A stretch of 64,000 nt of DNA from contig NZ_BPQO01000011.1 of the NCBI RefSeq assembly GCF_022179285.1, positions 1 through 64,000 of the forward strand. Direction: 5' to 3'. Below, piece after piece: positions 43,830 through 51,599 of the stretch (position 1 is the first letter of the stretch; every line of letters starts with the position of its first letter). A program made the position numbers and the translations under genes. The DNA comes from Methylobacterium hispanicum. GTDB taxonomy: Bacteria; Pseudomonadota; Alphaproteobacteria; Rhizobiales; Beijerinckiaceae. The notes beneath the pieces are model-generated. The model was given only the letters and a program-made list of their open reading frames with translations. It did not search any database and was not told the DNA's origin.

Positions 43830-44872
43830 CGCATCCCGCAATTCTGGCAGGGCGCCGGCGGCGCGTTCGAGAGGAGCGCGGTGCGGAAGTCGCGGTAGGC
43901 CGGGCTGTTCCAGATCTCGCGCAGGCTCTGCTGGGTGGCATCGCCCAGGGTGTAGTTGCTGTAGCCGCGCACGGAGAAGGGAGCGATGCAGCAGGGCAGG
44001 GCCCGGCCGTGCGCGGTGAAGTACATCAGCGACCAGGGTCTCCGGCAGGTCGCCCAGGGCTGGTCCTCGCTCGTGCACTTCAGGCTCAGGCCGGGCTCGG
44101 TGGCGCCGGAGGCGTCGAGATTGACGCCGAGGTCCCGCCCGATGTCCTGGGCCGCCGCGATCGCCGCGAGCTCCTCGCCCTGGGTCGATTCGAAGAGCGA
44201 GAGGTCGGCGCGGGCCATGCCGTACCCGACCTCATCGAACACGAGGCGCTGGAGATGGACGTCGGTGACGCCCATCGCGGCGGCCAGGCGGACGAAGGCG
44301 GGGAGCTGCGCCACCGTCTCCCGCATGCCGGTCAGCCAGAGCGAGACGGCGGGCGTCGCGGCGCCGACCTGTTTCTGGAAGGCGACGAACTTGCCGACGT
44401 CGCGCACGATGCGGTCGAAGAAGTCCTTGCCGCGCACCTTCGCGTAGGACGTCCGGTCCGCGGCGTCGAGGGAGACGCGCAACTCGTCGAGGCCCGTATC
44501 GATGAGCGCCTGGAAGCGTTTCGGCTGCAGCAGGGTGCCGTTCGTATTGAACAGCACGTAGGTCCCCCGGTCCTTGAGGTAGCGGATCATCCGCGGCAGG
44601 TCCGCGACCAGCATCGGCTCGCCGACCCCGTGCAGGACCACGCGGGCGACGTTCGGCACCTGGTCGACGATGCGGGTGAACAGCTCCCAGCTCATGTCGG
44701 CCGGGGGCTCGAGCGCCTCGAAGGTCCGCGGGCAGGTCTCGCAGAGGAGATTGCAGCGGTTCGTCACCTCCAGGTAGAGGCAGACCGGCGGGGTCTCCGC
44801 GTCACCGGAGCGTTCCCGCCCGACCTCCTCGAAGTAGCGGCGCGGGTCCTTGATCGCGGCGGAGGCTGACAT
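43817..44872 (-). CDS. radical SAM enzyme with SPASM-like C-terminus
   Basis: 351 aa from ATG 44872; the stop of the GT-C gene shares one base with this start (TGATG). The radical SAM cluster motif is C40-x3-C44-x2-C47 (EVTNRCNLLCETCPRTFEAL), followed by GVGEPMLV and the SAM-binding strand region. About seven further cysteines at the end (KCTSEDQPWATCRRPW, LPCCIAP, PAPCQNCGM) point to one or two auxiliary clusters of the SPASM type. Such enzymes modify peptides, sugars or small molecules. Its reaction is unknown and is the key to the operon. Confidence 0.85.
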   Translation of the reverse strand: MSASAAIKDPRRYFEEVGRERSGDAETPPVCLYLEVTNRCNLLCETCPRTFEALEPPADMSWELFTRIVDQVPNVARVVLHGVGEPMLVADLPRMIRYLKDRGTYVLFNTNGTLLQPKRFQALIDTGLDELRVSLDAADRTSYAKVRGKDFFDRIVRDVGKFVAFQKQVGAATPAVSLWLTGMRETVAQLPAFVRLAAAMGVTDVHLQRLVFDEVGYGMARADLSLFESTQGEELAAIAAAQDIGRDLGVNLDASGATEPGLSLKCTSEDQPWATCRRPWSLMYFTAHGRALPCCIAPFSVRGYSNYTLGDATQQSLREIWNSPAYRDFRTALLSNAPPAPCQNCGMRWSL

Positions 44873-46215
44873 CAACGCTGTCCTTCCGGGCTTGGGATCG
44901 GGGTGACGGTGCGGGCCCTGAGCAGGTCGCGGAGCGCGAGGGCGATCGCGGGCCCGAAGACGAGGCCGGGCCAGAAGAACCGCTCGTCGAAGGGGTCGAC
45001 GTAGAACAGGACCGGCGCGGCCGAGAGCCAGACCACCGCCGGGATCGGCGCGACGACCGCCGGGAGGGCAAGCCAGGCGTAGTACCAGGCGTAATGCGGG
45101 TTCGCCGCGGCGGTGGTGCACGCGATGAGGATCGCGGTGTCCCGGCACAGGGCGATGGTCGCGGCCGGTCCCCGCAACGCCGGCCCGCGGGCGATGCGGA
45201 AGGCCAGCGCCCCGAGCAGGATGGCGGCGCCAATCAGGTAGATCCGTCCCGCTCCGTCCGGCAGGGGCACGAGATGGGACAGGCCGGCCAGCAGCCAGAC
45301 CCCCCGGCCGGAGCGATAGCCCTCCTCGTCGCCGTAGGCGGACAGGAAGCCGAGGACCCCCGAACCCACCGAGAGATAGGGGGCGTAGAGAAGGGCGATG
45401 ACGGCGAGGCCGGCCAGCACCGGCCTCCAGAACCGGCCGCCGCGCAGGAAGGCGGGCGCGGCCGCCACCGGCAGGAACTTGACCAGAACGGCCGCCGCCA
45501 GCATCGCCCCGGCAAGGCCTTCCCGCGCCCGCGCCCGGCACAGGAGCGCGACGGCGAGCAGGCCGATGGCGATGGCGTCGACATGGCCGTCGCAGGCGAA
45601 GGACCAGAGCGCGAGGGGGTTCCAGGCGTAGAGCAGGACCCGTTCGCGCGGGAGCCGCGCCAGCGACAGCAGGCCCAGGAGACAGAGCAGGGCCAGGGCC
45701 TCGAAGCCGACCATGGCGAGCTTCATGCCGAACACCGTCGGCGTGAGCATGCCCACGAGGGCGAACACGGCCTGGGCCGCCGGGGGGTAGATCGTCAGCG
45801 CGTAGGTCGCGCGGTTGATCCAGGGGAACACCGCCGGGTCGCGCAGGTGCGCGAGGGCCGGATCGACGGGCAGGTAGCGGTAGGGATTGATGCCGGCGGC
45901 CTGGACCTGCCCATCCCAGACATAGCGGTAGATGTCGCTCGACAGGAACGGCAGCGCGGGCAGCAGCGCCGCGCGCATCACGAGCGCGATGCCGACGATG
46001 ATCCAGAAGGCGCAGGGCGGCAGGACGGTCCGCAGCACGAGCCGGACGGCGAGGAGGTAGACTCCGACGCCGAGGGCCAGGATCCCGACGAAGACGTTGG
46101 CCCGTTCCGGCGAGCCGACGGTGTCGGCGCCGGGCACGTGCAGCATCAGCGCACCGAGCATGAGCAGGGCGAGCAGGAGGCCGAGCCCGGTCAGGCGTGC
46201 CAGCGGCGCGTTCAT
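44872..46215 (-). CDS. GT-C membrane glycosyltransferase (mannosyltransferase-like)
   Basis: 447 aa, about 11-12 predicted transmembrane helices. The first loop carries the acidic motif SSDIYRYVWDGQVQAAGINP, similar to polyprenol-phosphomannose-dependent alpha-mannosyltransferases (GT87/MptA-B like). It works on the outer face of the inner membrane with a lipid-linked sugar donor, which fits the neighbouring DPM1-like GT2. The ATG at 46215 overlaps the preceding stop (ATGA). Sugar and acceptor unknown. Confidence 0.8.
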   Translation of the reverse strand: MNAPLARLTGLGLLLALLMLGALMLHVPGADTVGSPERANVFVGILALGVGVYLLAVRLVLRTVLPPCAFWIIVGIALVMRAALLPALPFLSSDIYRYVWDGQVQAAGINPYRYLPVDPALAHLRDPAVFPWINRATYALTIYPPAAQAVFALVGMLTPTVFGMKLAMVGFEALALLCLLGLLSLARLPRERVLLYAWNPLALWSFACDGHVDAIAIGLLAVALLCRARAREGLAGAMLAAAVLVKFLPVAAAPAFLRGGRFWRPVLAGLAVIALLYAPYLSVGSGVLGFLSAYGDEEGYRSGRGVWLLAGLSHLVPLPDGAGRIYLIGAAILLGALAFRIARGPALRGPAATIALCRDTAILIACTTAAANPHYAWYYAWLALPAVVAPIPAVVWLSAAPVLFYVDPFDERFFWPGLVFGPAIALALRDLLRARTVTPIPSPEGQR

Positions 46216-46979
46216 GCGGGGGCCAGACGGTCGGCGAGGCGCCCGGTCCGTTCGAGCCTGCCGAGCAGCGCCCGCGTGACCGGTGCGGCATAGCCGCCGG
46301 TCTCGGCGATCAGCACGGACAGGGACGGGGCGTCGTCGACATCGTACCAGGGATCGAGCTCGACCAACGGGAGTCCGATCGCGCGCGCCCGCGCCCGGGT
46401 CGCCGCCGCGACCGAGTCGGTGCTCCAGGCGATGTCCGCGAACATCTCGGCATGCGCGGCCTTCAGGCCGAGGAGGTAGTATCCGCCGTCGTCCGACGCG
46501 CCGAGCACGGCCCGGTCGCCCGGGGCGAGAAGCTGCTCGGCCGCCTCGATCAGCCGGCGGGTCGGCAGGGTCGGGCTGTCGGAACTGAGCACGCAGGCCG
46601 CCGCATGGCCGCGCGCCAGCATGCCCCGGATCGCGTGGAGCAGGCAGCGGCCGAAGCCCTGGACCCCCGCCGGCATCGGCGGCGTGCCGTCGGCCAGGAC
46701 GAGCCCGGTCCGCGCCCCCACATGGGCGGCGACCCGGGCCTCCGATCCGTGCGGCGCATAGGCCGCGTAGGCGGTGATCGGCGCGGATCGGGCCGCGTCC
46801 GCGATGTTGGCGGCGGTGTCCCGGAGGAAGGCGGCGCTGAGCGCGGCGGCCTCGTCCGGTGTCAGCGGCGGGCACAGGCGGGTCTTGGAGCGGCCGGCCT
46901 GCGGGGCCTTCGCCATGATGCCGATGGCGCAGGTCGGAGGGCGCGGGCCGCCCGCCGCGCGGGGCTCGGCGGCGCTCAC
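46212..46979 (-). CDS. DUF2064 / TIGR04282-type glycosyltransferase-like protein
   Basis: 255 aa from GTG 46979 (GTGA overlap with the molybdoenzyme stop); the ATG at 46917 is an alternative. The start MAKAPQAGRSKTRLCPPLTP, the SSDSPTLP segment and ASDDGGYYLLGLK are the signature of the family named 'arsenosugar biosynthesis glycosyltransferase', a nucleotidyl/glycosyl-transferase fold also related to CofC. Despite the name, no arsenic gene is nearby. It may activate or transfer a sugar for the pathway. Confidence 0.8.
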   Translation of the reverse strand: MSAAEPRAAGGPRPPTCAIGIMAKAPQAGRSKTRLCPPLTPDEAAALSAAFLRDTAANIADAARSAPITAYAAYAPHGSEARVAAHVGARTGLVLADGTPPMPAGVQGFGRCLLHAIRGMLARGHAAACVLSSDSPTLPTRRLIEAAEQLLAPGDRAVLGASDDGGYYLLGLKAAHAEMFADIAWSTDSVAAATRARARAIGLPLVELDPWYDVDDAPSLSVLIAETGGYAAPVTRALLGRLERTGRLADRLAPA

Positions 46980-47749
46980 AGGCCGCTGAACCAGTTGAAG
47001 CCACGGCTCTCCCAGTAGCCGGCCTGATAGACGTTGCCGACTTCGATCGCGGTGATCCATTTCGGATTCTTGAAGCCGAGCTTCGTCGCGGTGCGCAGCC
47101 GCAGGGGGTAGCCGAACGGATCGGGCAGGGTCTCGCGGGCGTACCGGGTCGCCAGCAGCGTCTGCGGGTGCAGCGCGGTCGCCATGTCGATGCTGCTCGG
47201 ATAGTCGTCGGCGGTCTTGAAGGACACGTACCGGGCCTTCAGGTCGGCGCCGATCCGCTCGAGGAAGGTCCGCAAGGGCACGCCCGACCATTGGCCGATA
47301 TAGTCCCAGCCCTCGACGCAGATGTGCCGGATGATGATCTCCTTCTCCGGCAGGGCCGCGAGATCCTGCCGCGTCCAGGACCGCTTGTTCTCCACGAGGC
47401 CCGCGACCTCGAGGCGCCAGGCCTCACCGTCCACCGGACGGATCTCCTCGATCGGATAGTAGGCGTTGAAGCGCGGCGGCTTGAGCACCCGGCTCTCGGG
47501 GTATTCGGGCGCGAGCCTGTTCGGATCGAACAGGGCGGCCTGGACGCCGTCGTTGAGGGACGAGACCGCCCGCAGGGCCTTGCCGACGGCGCTGGATTCG
47601 CCGACGTCGCAGCCCGTCAGCATGGTCAGCGCCCCGAGCGAGAGGCCGCCCCGCAGGAGACCGCGCCGCTCCAGGGAGCGGATTTCCGGGCGATGGTCGT
47701 CGAGGATGTGGGGGTCCGGGCGCGATCCGGGACGGAATAGGGACCTCAT
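46976..47749 (-). CDS. SUOX/MsrP-like molybdenum oxidoreductase, Tat lipoprotein
   Basis: 257 aa. The N-terminus has a twin-arginine pattern (SLERRGLLRGG) followed by a hydrophobic stretch and LTGC, which may be a lipobox, so the enzyme could be a Tat-exported lipoprotein. The catalytic domain holds the molybdenum-ligand cysteine in IIRHICVEGWDYIG. Size and motif are close to MsrP, which repairs oxidised methionine. The partner is a cytochrome b at 48420, with overlap ATGA. Unlike MsrPQ, the gene sits in a glycosyltransferase/radical-SAM operon, so its substrate could be a pathway intermediate. Confidence 0.85.
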   Translation of the reverse strand: MRSLFRPGSRPDPHILDDHRPEIRSLERRGLLRGGLSLGALTMLTGCDVGESSAVGKALRAVSSLNDGVQAALFDPNRLAPEYPESRVLKPPRFNAYYPIEEIRPVDGEAWRLEVAGLVENKRSWTRQDLAALPEKEIIIRHICVEGWDYIGQWSGVPLRTFLERIGADLKARYVSFKTADDYPSSIDMATALHPQTLLATRYARETLPDPFGYPLRLRTATKLGFKNPKWITAIEVGNVYQAGYWESRGFNWFSGL

Positions 47750-48420
47750 CGCGGCTCTCCAGCGTGGGGGTTTCGGAGGCGAGGCGGGGCGAGGCGCGGA
47801 CCGCCGCTGAGCATCGCCCAGAGGGTCCGGGGCACGAGGAGGGCCAGCGTGACGTGCACGAGCAGGAAGCAGACGATGACGGCCATGCCGAGGAAATGCG
47901 CCAGGCGGGCGCCCTGGAAGGTGCCGAACAGGTCGACGAGCCAGGAGAACTGGACCGGTTTCCACACCGCCAGACCGGTGATGACCTGCATCACCCCGGC
48001 GACCATCACGACGAGGTAGAGGATCTTCTGGACCGCGTTGTAGACGGTGAGATCGTCGTGCGAGATCTGGAAGCGCAGCGTCTCGCGCACGGTCCGGATC
48101 ACGTCGGCGATGCGGATCGGGAGGAGCCGCTCGCGAAACCGTCCCGTGACGAAGCCGTAGACCAGGTAGGCGAGGCCGTTCAGCGCCAGCACCCACATCC
48201 CGGCGAAATGCCAGAGCAGGCTCTCGGCCGCCCAGCTGCCCAGGCGGACCGGCTGCGGAAAGTACAGCGACCCGAAGATCACCGAGTCGTTGTAGATGCC
48301 CCAGCCCGAACCGATCATCACGATCATCGCGACCGCGTTGATCCAGTGCATGATCCGCACCGGCCAGGGGTGCAGCCGCGGTCCGTCGGACGCGAAAGAT
48401 TGGGAGATAGTCACGGTCAT
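47746..48420 (-). CDS. cytochrome b561-type membrane protein
   Basis: 224 aa from ATG 48420 (TCATAACC after a short leader). Four to five transmembrane helices with heme-ligand histidines in HPWPVRIMHWINAVAM, LLWHFAGMW and RLAHFLGMAV / LLVHVTLALL. It matches the di-heme cytochrome b family that moves electrons between the quinol pool and periplasmic molybdoenzymes. It is not the MsrQ type. It is the first gene of the operon, with an AT-rich divergent promoter region upstream. Confidence 0.85.
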   Translation of the reverse strand: MTVTISQSFASDGPRLHPWPVRIMHWINAVAMIVMIGSGWGIYNDSVIFGSLYFPQPVRLGSWAAESLLWHFAGMWVLALNGLAYLVYGFVTGRFRERLLPIRIADVIRTVRETLRFQISHDDLTVYNAVQKILYLVVMVAGVMQVITGLAVWKPVQFSWLVDLFGTFQGARLAHFLGMAVIVCFLLVHVTLALLVPRTLWAMLSGGPRLAPPRLRNPHAGEPR

Positions 48421-48427
48421 AACCCCC

Positions 48428-48528
48428 TTTTCGTCGCGAAAACGAGGTTCGTTACCATGTGACCTGAAAGAAGATTGATGACATTTTGTAATCGCGAGGA
48501 TGCACAAATAGTATCGTCGACAGGTCAC
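48428..48528. promoter_or_regulatory. AT-rich divergent control region with inverted repeats
   Basis: The strip between the seven-gene operon (minus) and the PRC-barrel-like gene (plus) contains TTTTCG-TCG-CGAAAA at 48428-48442, just upstream of the operon start codon, and an 8-bp inverted pair GTGACCTG (48459-48466) and CAGGTCAC (48521-48528) 54 bp apart. These are candidate operator sites. No consensus for a known regulator is matched. Confidence 0.45.
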
Positions 48529-48637
48529 GGTCATGTCTTGCCAAGACGAGCCGACCTCGCCGATCATGAAGCCCTTTCCGCGCCGAGACCGGCCCCGGGG
48601 CCTGCCCTCGCGGGCCGCGCGCCGACGGAGCATCCCC

Positions 48638-49075
48638 ATGGCCCTTCGCCTGTCCGTGATCGCCCTGGCTGCGCTGGTCTCGACCGCCGCCGTCTCCGAA
48701 ACGGCCGTCGCCACGTCGACGCTCGCGGAGAAGGCCGCCCGCCGCTACCCGCAGCCGGTCCGGGTCGGCGACCTCGTCGGCCGTCAGGTGCTGGAGCCGG
48801 TTCCGGCCCAGCACGTGCTCGGCCGCGTGGCGGCCATCGACCGGAATCCGCGCGGCGGGATCGACATCCTCATCCGGTCCGGAGGCTTTCTCGGTTTCGG
48901 CACGCGGCTGATCGCGGTGCCCGTCGAAGCCGTCGCGCTTCTCGGCGAGCATGTCGCCGTGCTGGACTTCACGCCGGAGCAGCTGCGCGGATTCCCGACC
49001 GTGAATGACGCCGACCTGCGCGCCCTCGCCCCCGACGCGAGCATCCGCGTCGGGCTGACGAAGCCGTTTCATTAG
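48638..49075 (+). CDS. secreted PRC-barrel-like protein
   Basis: 145 aa from ATG 48638; the upstream frame is not needed. A signal peptide (residues 1-22, LRLSVIALAALVSTAAVS) is followed by a domain with beta-rich segments (GDLVGRQVLEP, HVLGRVAAIDR, GFLGFGTRLIAVPVEAVALL) resembling a PRC-barrel. Periplasmic; it could bind a partner or metal. It is divergent from the seven-gene operon. Confidence 0.65.
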   Translation: MALRLSVIALAALVSTAAVSETAVATSTLAEKAARRYPQPVRVGDLVGRQVLEPVPAQHVLGRVAAIDRNPRGGIDILIRSGGFLGFGTRLIAVPVEAVALLGEHVAVLDFTPEQLRGFPTVNDADLRALAPDASIRVGLTKPFH

Positions 49076-49236
49076 TCAGGCCGTCCGGACGGCTCACGGG
49101 CCGTCCGCGTGCAGGACGGGGCGAGGGACATCGTGAGCCCGGATGGGCCGGCGCCCGGGCGTCGGCCTGCGAATCCTGGCGCGGCTGCGCCCGCCCCGGC
49201 GCGGCGCGTCCAGGCGCCGGGAGCCGTGGCCCAGGC

Positions 49237-50400
49237 TCAGGCCCGGGGCCCCTCGACCGCCTCGCCCTGGGTGAAGTCGCGCCAGAGCAGGATCAGCGCC
49301 GCCATGACCGCCGGGCCGAGGAACAGCCCGAGGAGGCCGAAGGTCTCGACACCGCCGAGGATGCCGAGCAGCACCCAGAGGAAGGGCAGGCGGGTGGTGC
49401 CGCCGATCAGGGCCGGGCGCACGAAGTGGTCGGCCACGAAGGTGACCACGAAGCCCGCCGCCACCACGACCACCGCCGGCACCACCGCACCGTTGGCGAG
49501 CAGGATCGCCGCCGCGATGCCGAAGACCAGGGGCGCCCCGAACGGGATCATCGCCGCCACCGCCGTGAGGGCGCCCAGGAGCACCGGGTGCGGCACGCCC
49601 GCGAAGTAGTAGACGATGCCCAGGAGTACGCCCTCGCCGAGGCCGACCAGCACGAGGCCGTCCACGGTGCCGTGGACCGAGGCCACCATCTGTCGCGCCA
49701 CCCGCTCGCCGCGGGGACCGAACAGCTTGGCGCTGGCGGCCAGCACCTGCGCGGCGACCGCGCGGCCATCGCGGAACAGGAAGAACAGCGCCACCAGGGT
49801 GAAGCCGAACAGCACCACGCGGCGGACGATCTGCGCCCCGAGGCTGCGGGTCACCCCGATCACCGAAGAATTGTCGAAGCGGTGCAGGAGCTCCGAGCCG
49901 GCGGCCGGGTGGCTGAGGTTCTCCGCCCACCAGGCCTGCGCCTGCGCCGCCCCGAAGGGCAGGTGGCCGAGGAAGTCCGGCACGGGGATGCCGGATTTCT
50001 CGAAGGAGCGGGCCCAGGCGACCACGTCGTGGGCCTCCCGCGCCGCCTGCACGCCGAGCACCACCAGGGGGATCAGGAAGACCAGGGCCACCGCCGCGGT
50101 GAACAGGAGCGGCAGCAGCAGGTTGTGCCGGCCCGGCGGCCAGCGCCGCTCGGCGCGGGCGTAGAGGGGGCCGAGGGCGATCGCCAGGATCACCGCCCAG
50201 ACCAGGGCCGGGATGAAGTGGTGCAGGACCCAGATCCCGAGGCCCGCCAGGGCGAGGACCAGGGCGAGGCGCGCGAGGCTCTGCGCCGAGCCGGAGAGCG
50301 GGTGCGCCCCCGCACGCGGCGGATGATCGGGAAGCAGGCGCGGGTCGGGCGCGCCCGCCGGCGGCGTGCCGGCCGGCGTCACGGAGGGAAGCTGGACCAT
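49237..50400 (-). CDS. AI-2E family transporter
   Basis: 387 aa, about eight transmembrane helices in the pattern of this family (two N-terminal, a periplasmic loop around 130-200, five or six C-terminal). The segment VDGLVLVGLGEGVLLGIVYYF and PFGAPLVFGIAAAILL are characteristic. The family exports autoinducer-2 or acts in Na+/H+ exchange in different organisms; the role here is open. It stands alone on the minus strand. The 5' end of the gene is followed by about 300 bp before acpXL. Confidence 0.8.
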   Translation of the reverse strand: MVQLPSVTPAGTPPAGAPDPRLLPDHPPRAGAHPLSGSAQSLARLALVLALAGLGIWVLHHFIPALVWAVILAIALGPLYARAERRWPPGRHNLLLPLLFTAAVALVFLIPLVVLGVQAAREAHDVVAWARSFEKSGIPVPDFLGHLPFGAAQAQAWWAENLSHPAAGSELLHRFDNSSVIGVTRSLGAQIVRRVVLFGFTLVALFFLFRDGRAVAAQVLAASAKLFGPRGERVARQMVASVHGTVDGLVLVGLGEGVLLGIVYYFAGVPHPVLLGALTAVAAMIPFGAPLVFGIAAAILLANGAVVPAVVVVAAGFVVTFVADHFVRPALIGGTTRLPFLWVLLGILGGVETFGLLGLFLGPAVMAALILLWRDFTQGEAVEGPRA

Positions 50401-50697
50401 CGTGTTGTTCGACCTCGTGCGGAGCGGCCGCGGCGGCCACGTCCTGCCAGCCCATCTAGTCCATCGCCGCGGGATCGGAATGGAGGTCCCGGCCGGATCG
50501 CGACGCCGTGATGGCCACGGTTGCCCCTCTGGACCCCCTCGTGTAAGGGACCGCCTTCACTTCCAGGGCGGCGGCAGCGCCGGCCCACGGGGCATGCTGC
50601 GCGACCGGGGGCACCGGGCATCATGCGCCGGATCGCTCCGGCCCCCGATCGGCACGGGCCGAATCCGGCGGGATACCCAGTCACACGGCGAGAACGC

Positions 50698-51000
50698 ATG
50701 TCCGACCAGACCCATACCGCCACCTTCGACCGCGTCGCGGACATCATCGCCGACACCGCCGACATCCCGCGGGACACGATCACCCCCGAGAGCCACGCCA
50801 TCGACGATCTCGGAATCGATTCGCTCGCCTTCCTCGACATCGCCTTCGCGGTCGACAAGGCCTTCGGCATCAAGCTCCCCCTCGAGCGTTGGACCCAGGA
50901 GGTCAACGAGGGCAAGGTGCCGGCCGAGGAGTACTTCGTCCTGAAGAACCTCTGCGCCCGCATCGACGCCCTCGTCGCCGAGAAAGCCGCCAAGGCCTGA
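50698..51000 (+). CDS. acpXL: acyl carrier protein AcpXL
   Basis: 100 aa from ATG 50698. The 4'-phosphopantetheine serine is Ser42 in [12 protein letters not shown]. This long ACP with the tail [19 protein letters not shown] is typical of AcpXL, which carries the 27-28-carbon hydroxy-fatty acid destined for lipid A in Hyphomicrobiales. It is the first gene of the VLCFA cluster running to lpxXL. Upstream about 300 bp has no gene and should contain the operon promoter. Confidence 0.9.
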   Translation: MSDQTHTATFDRVADIIADTADIPRDTITPESHAIDDLGIDSLAFLDIAFAVDKAFGIKLPLERWTQEVNEGKVPAEEYFVLKNLCARIDALVAEKAAKA

Positions 51001-51075
51001 AGCCGGACCGCCCGGGCAGCCCCCGGGCGACCGACGCCGCCCCTTCGACCCCGCCCGCCCGGGACCCAGGACGCC

Positions 51076-51546
51076 ATGCGCCTCGAATATTTCGAGATGA
51101 TCGACGCCGTGACCCGCTTCGACCGCGAGGCCGGCCGCATCGAGGCCCTGGCCCGCGTGCCGATGGAGAGCCCGGTCTTCGAGGGGCACTTCCCCGACCA
51201 CCCGCTGGTGCCGGGCGTGCTGCTCACCGAGACCATGGCCCAGGCCTCGGGCTACCTCGTGCTCGCCCATCTGGGATTTCGGCAGATGCCGTTCCTGATG
51301 GGCGTCGACAAGGCGCGCTTCCGGTCCTTCGTCGGCCCGGGCGCCGAACTGCAGATCGAGGCCAGCCTCGAGCATGACGGCTCGGGCTACGCGGTGACGA
51401 AGGCGGCGATCCAGCACGACGGCAAGCCCCTGGCCAATGCCGAATTGCGCTTCCGCACCATGCCGTTCCCGGCCGGCCTCGACGGGCCGATGCGCGCGCG
51501 GGCCCGCAAGATCGGCCTGTTCGATCTCGCGGGCGAGCCCGCGTGA
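51076..51546 (+). CDS. 3-hydroxyacyl-ACP dehydratase, FabZ-like (VLCFA)
   Basis: 156 aa hot-dog-fold enzyme. The catalytic His and Glu lie in EGHFPDHPLVPGVLLTETMAQ, the standard FabZ pattern. It dehydrates the 3-hydroxyacyl-AcpXL during chain extension. 75 bp after acpXL, 53 bp before fabF2. The size is close to FabZ (about 150 aa). In rhizobia the equivalent gene is called fabZXL. Confidence 0.85.
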   Translation: MRLEYFEMIDAVTRFDREAGRIEALARVPMESPVFEGHFPDHPLVPGVLLTETMAQASGYLVLAHLGFRQMPFLMGVDKARFRSFVGPGAELQIEASLEHDGSGYAVTKAAIQHDGKPLANAELRFRTMPFPAGLDGPMRARARKIGLFDLAGEPA

Positions 51547-51599
51547 GCGGGCGGGCGAGCAGATACGCATGAGCGTCCAGAGATGAGCGACGAGGTGAG

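Noticed and set aside
41968-43941. Aminotransferase frame extended upstream to 657 codons
   Set aside because: The extension is the wrong frame of the GT2 gene. The GTGA overlap at 43119 and the family length support a 383-aa protein.
43817-46291. A very long minus-strand frame through the radical SAM gene and the GT-C gene
   Set aside because: The N-terminal half is arginine/proline-rich noise antisense or out of frame to the GT-C and DUF2064 genes. The real start is ATG 44872 by motif and TGATG overlap.
46212-46979. Arsenosugar biosynthesis as the function of the DUF2064 gene and its operon
   Set aside because: The family name is inherited from other contexts; no arsenic methylase, reductase or ArsS-type gene is present here.
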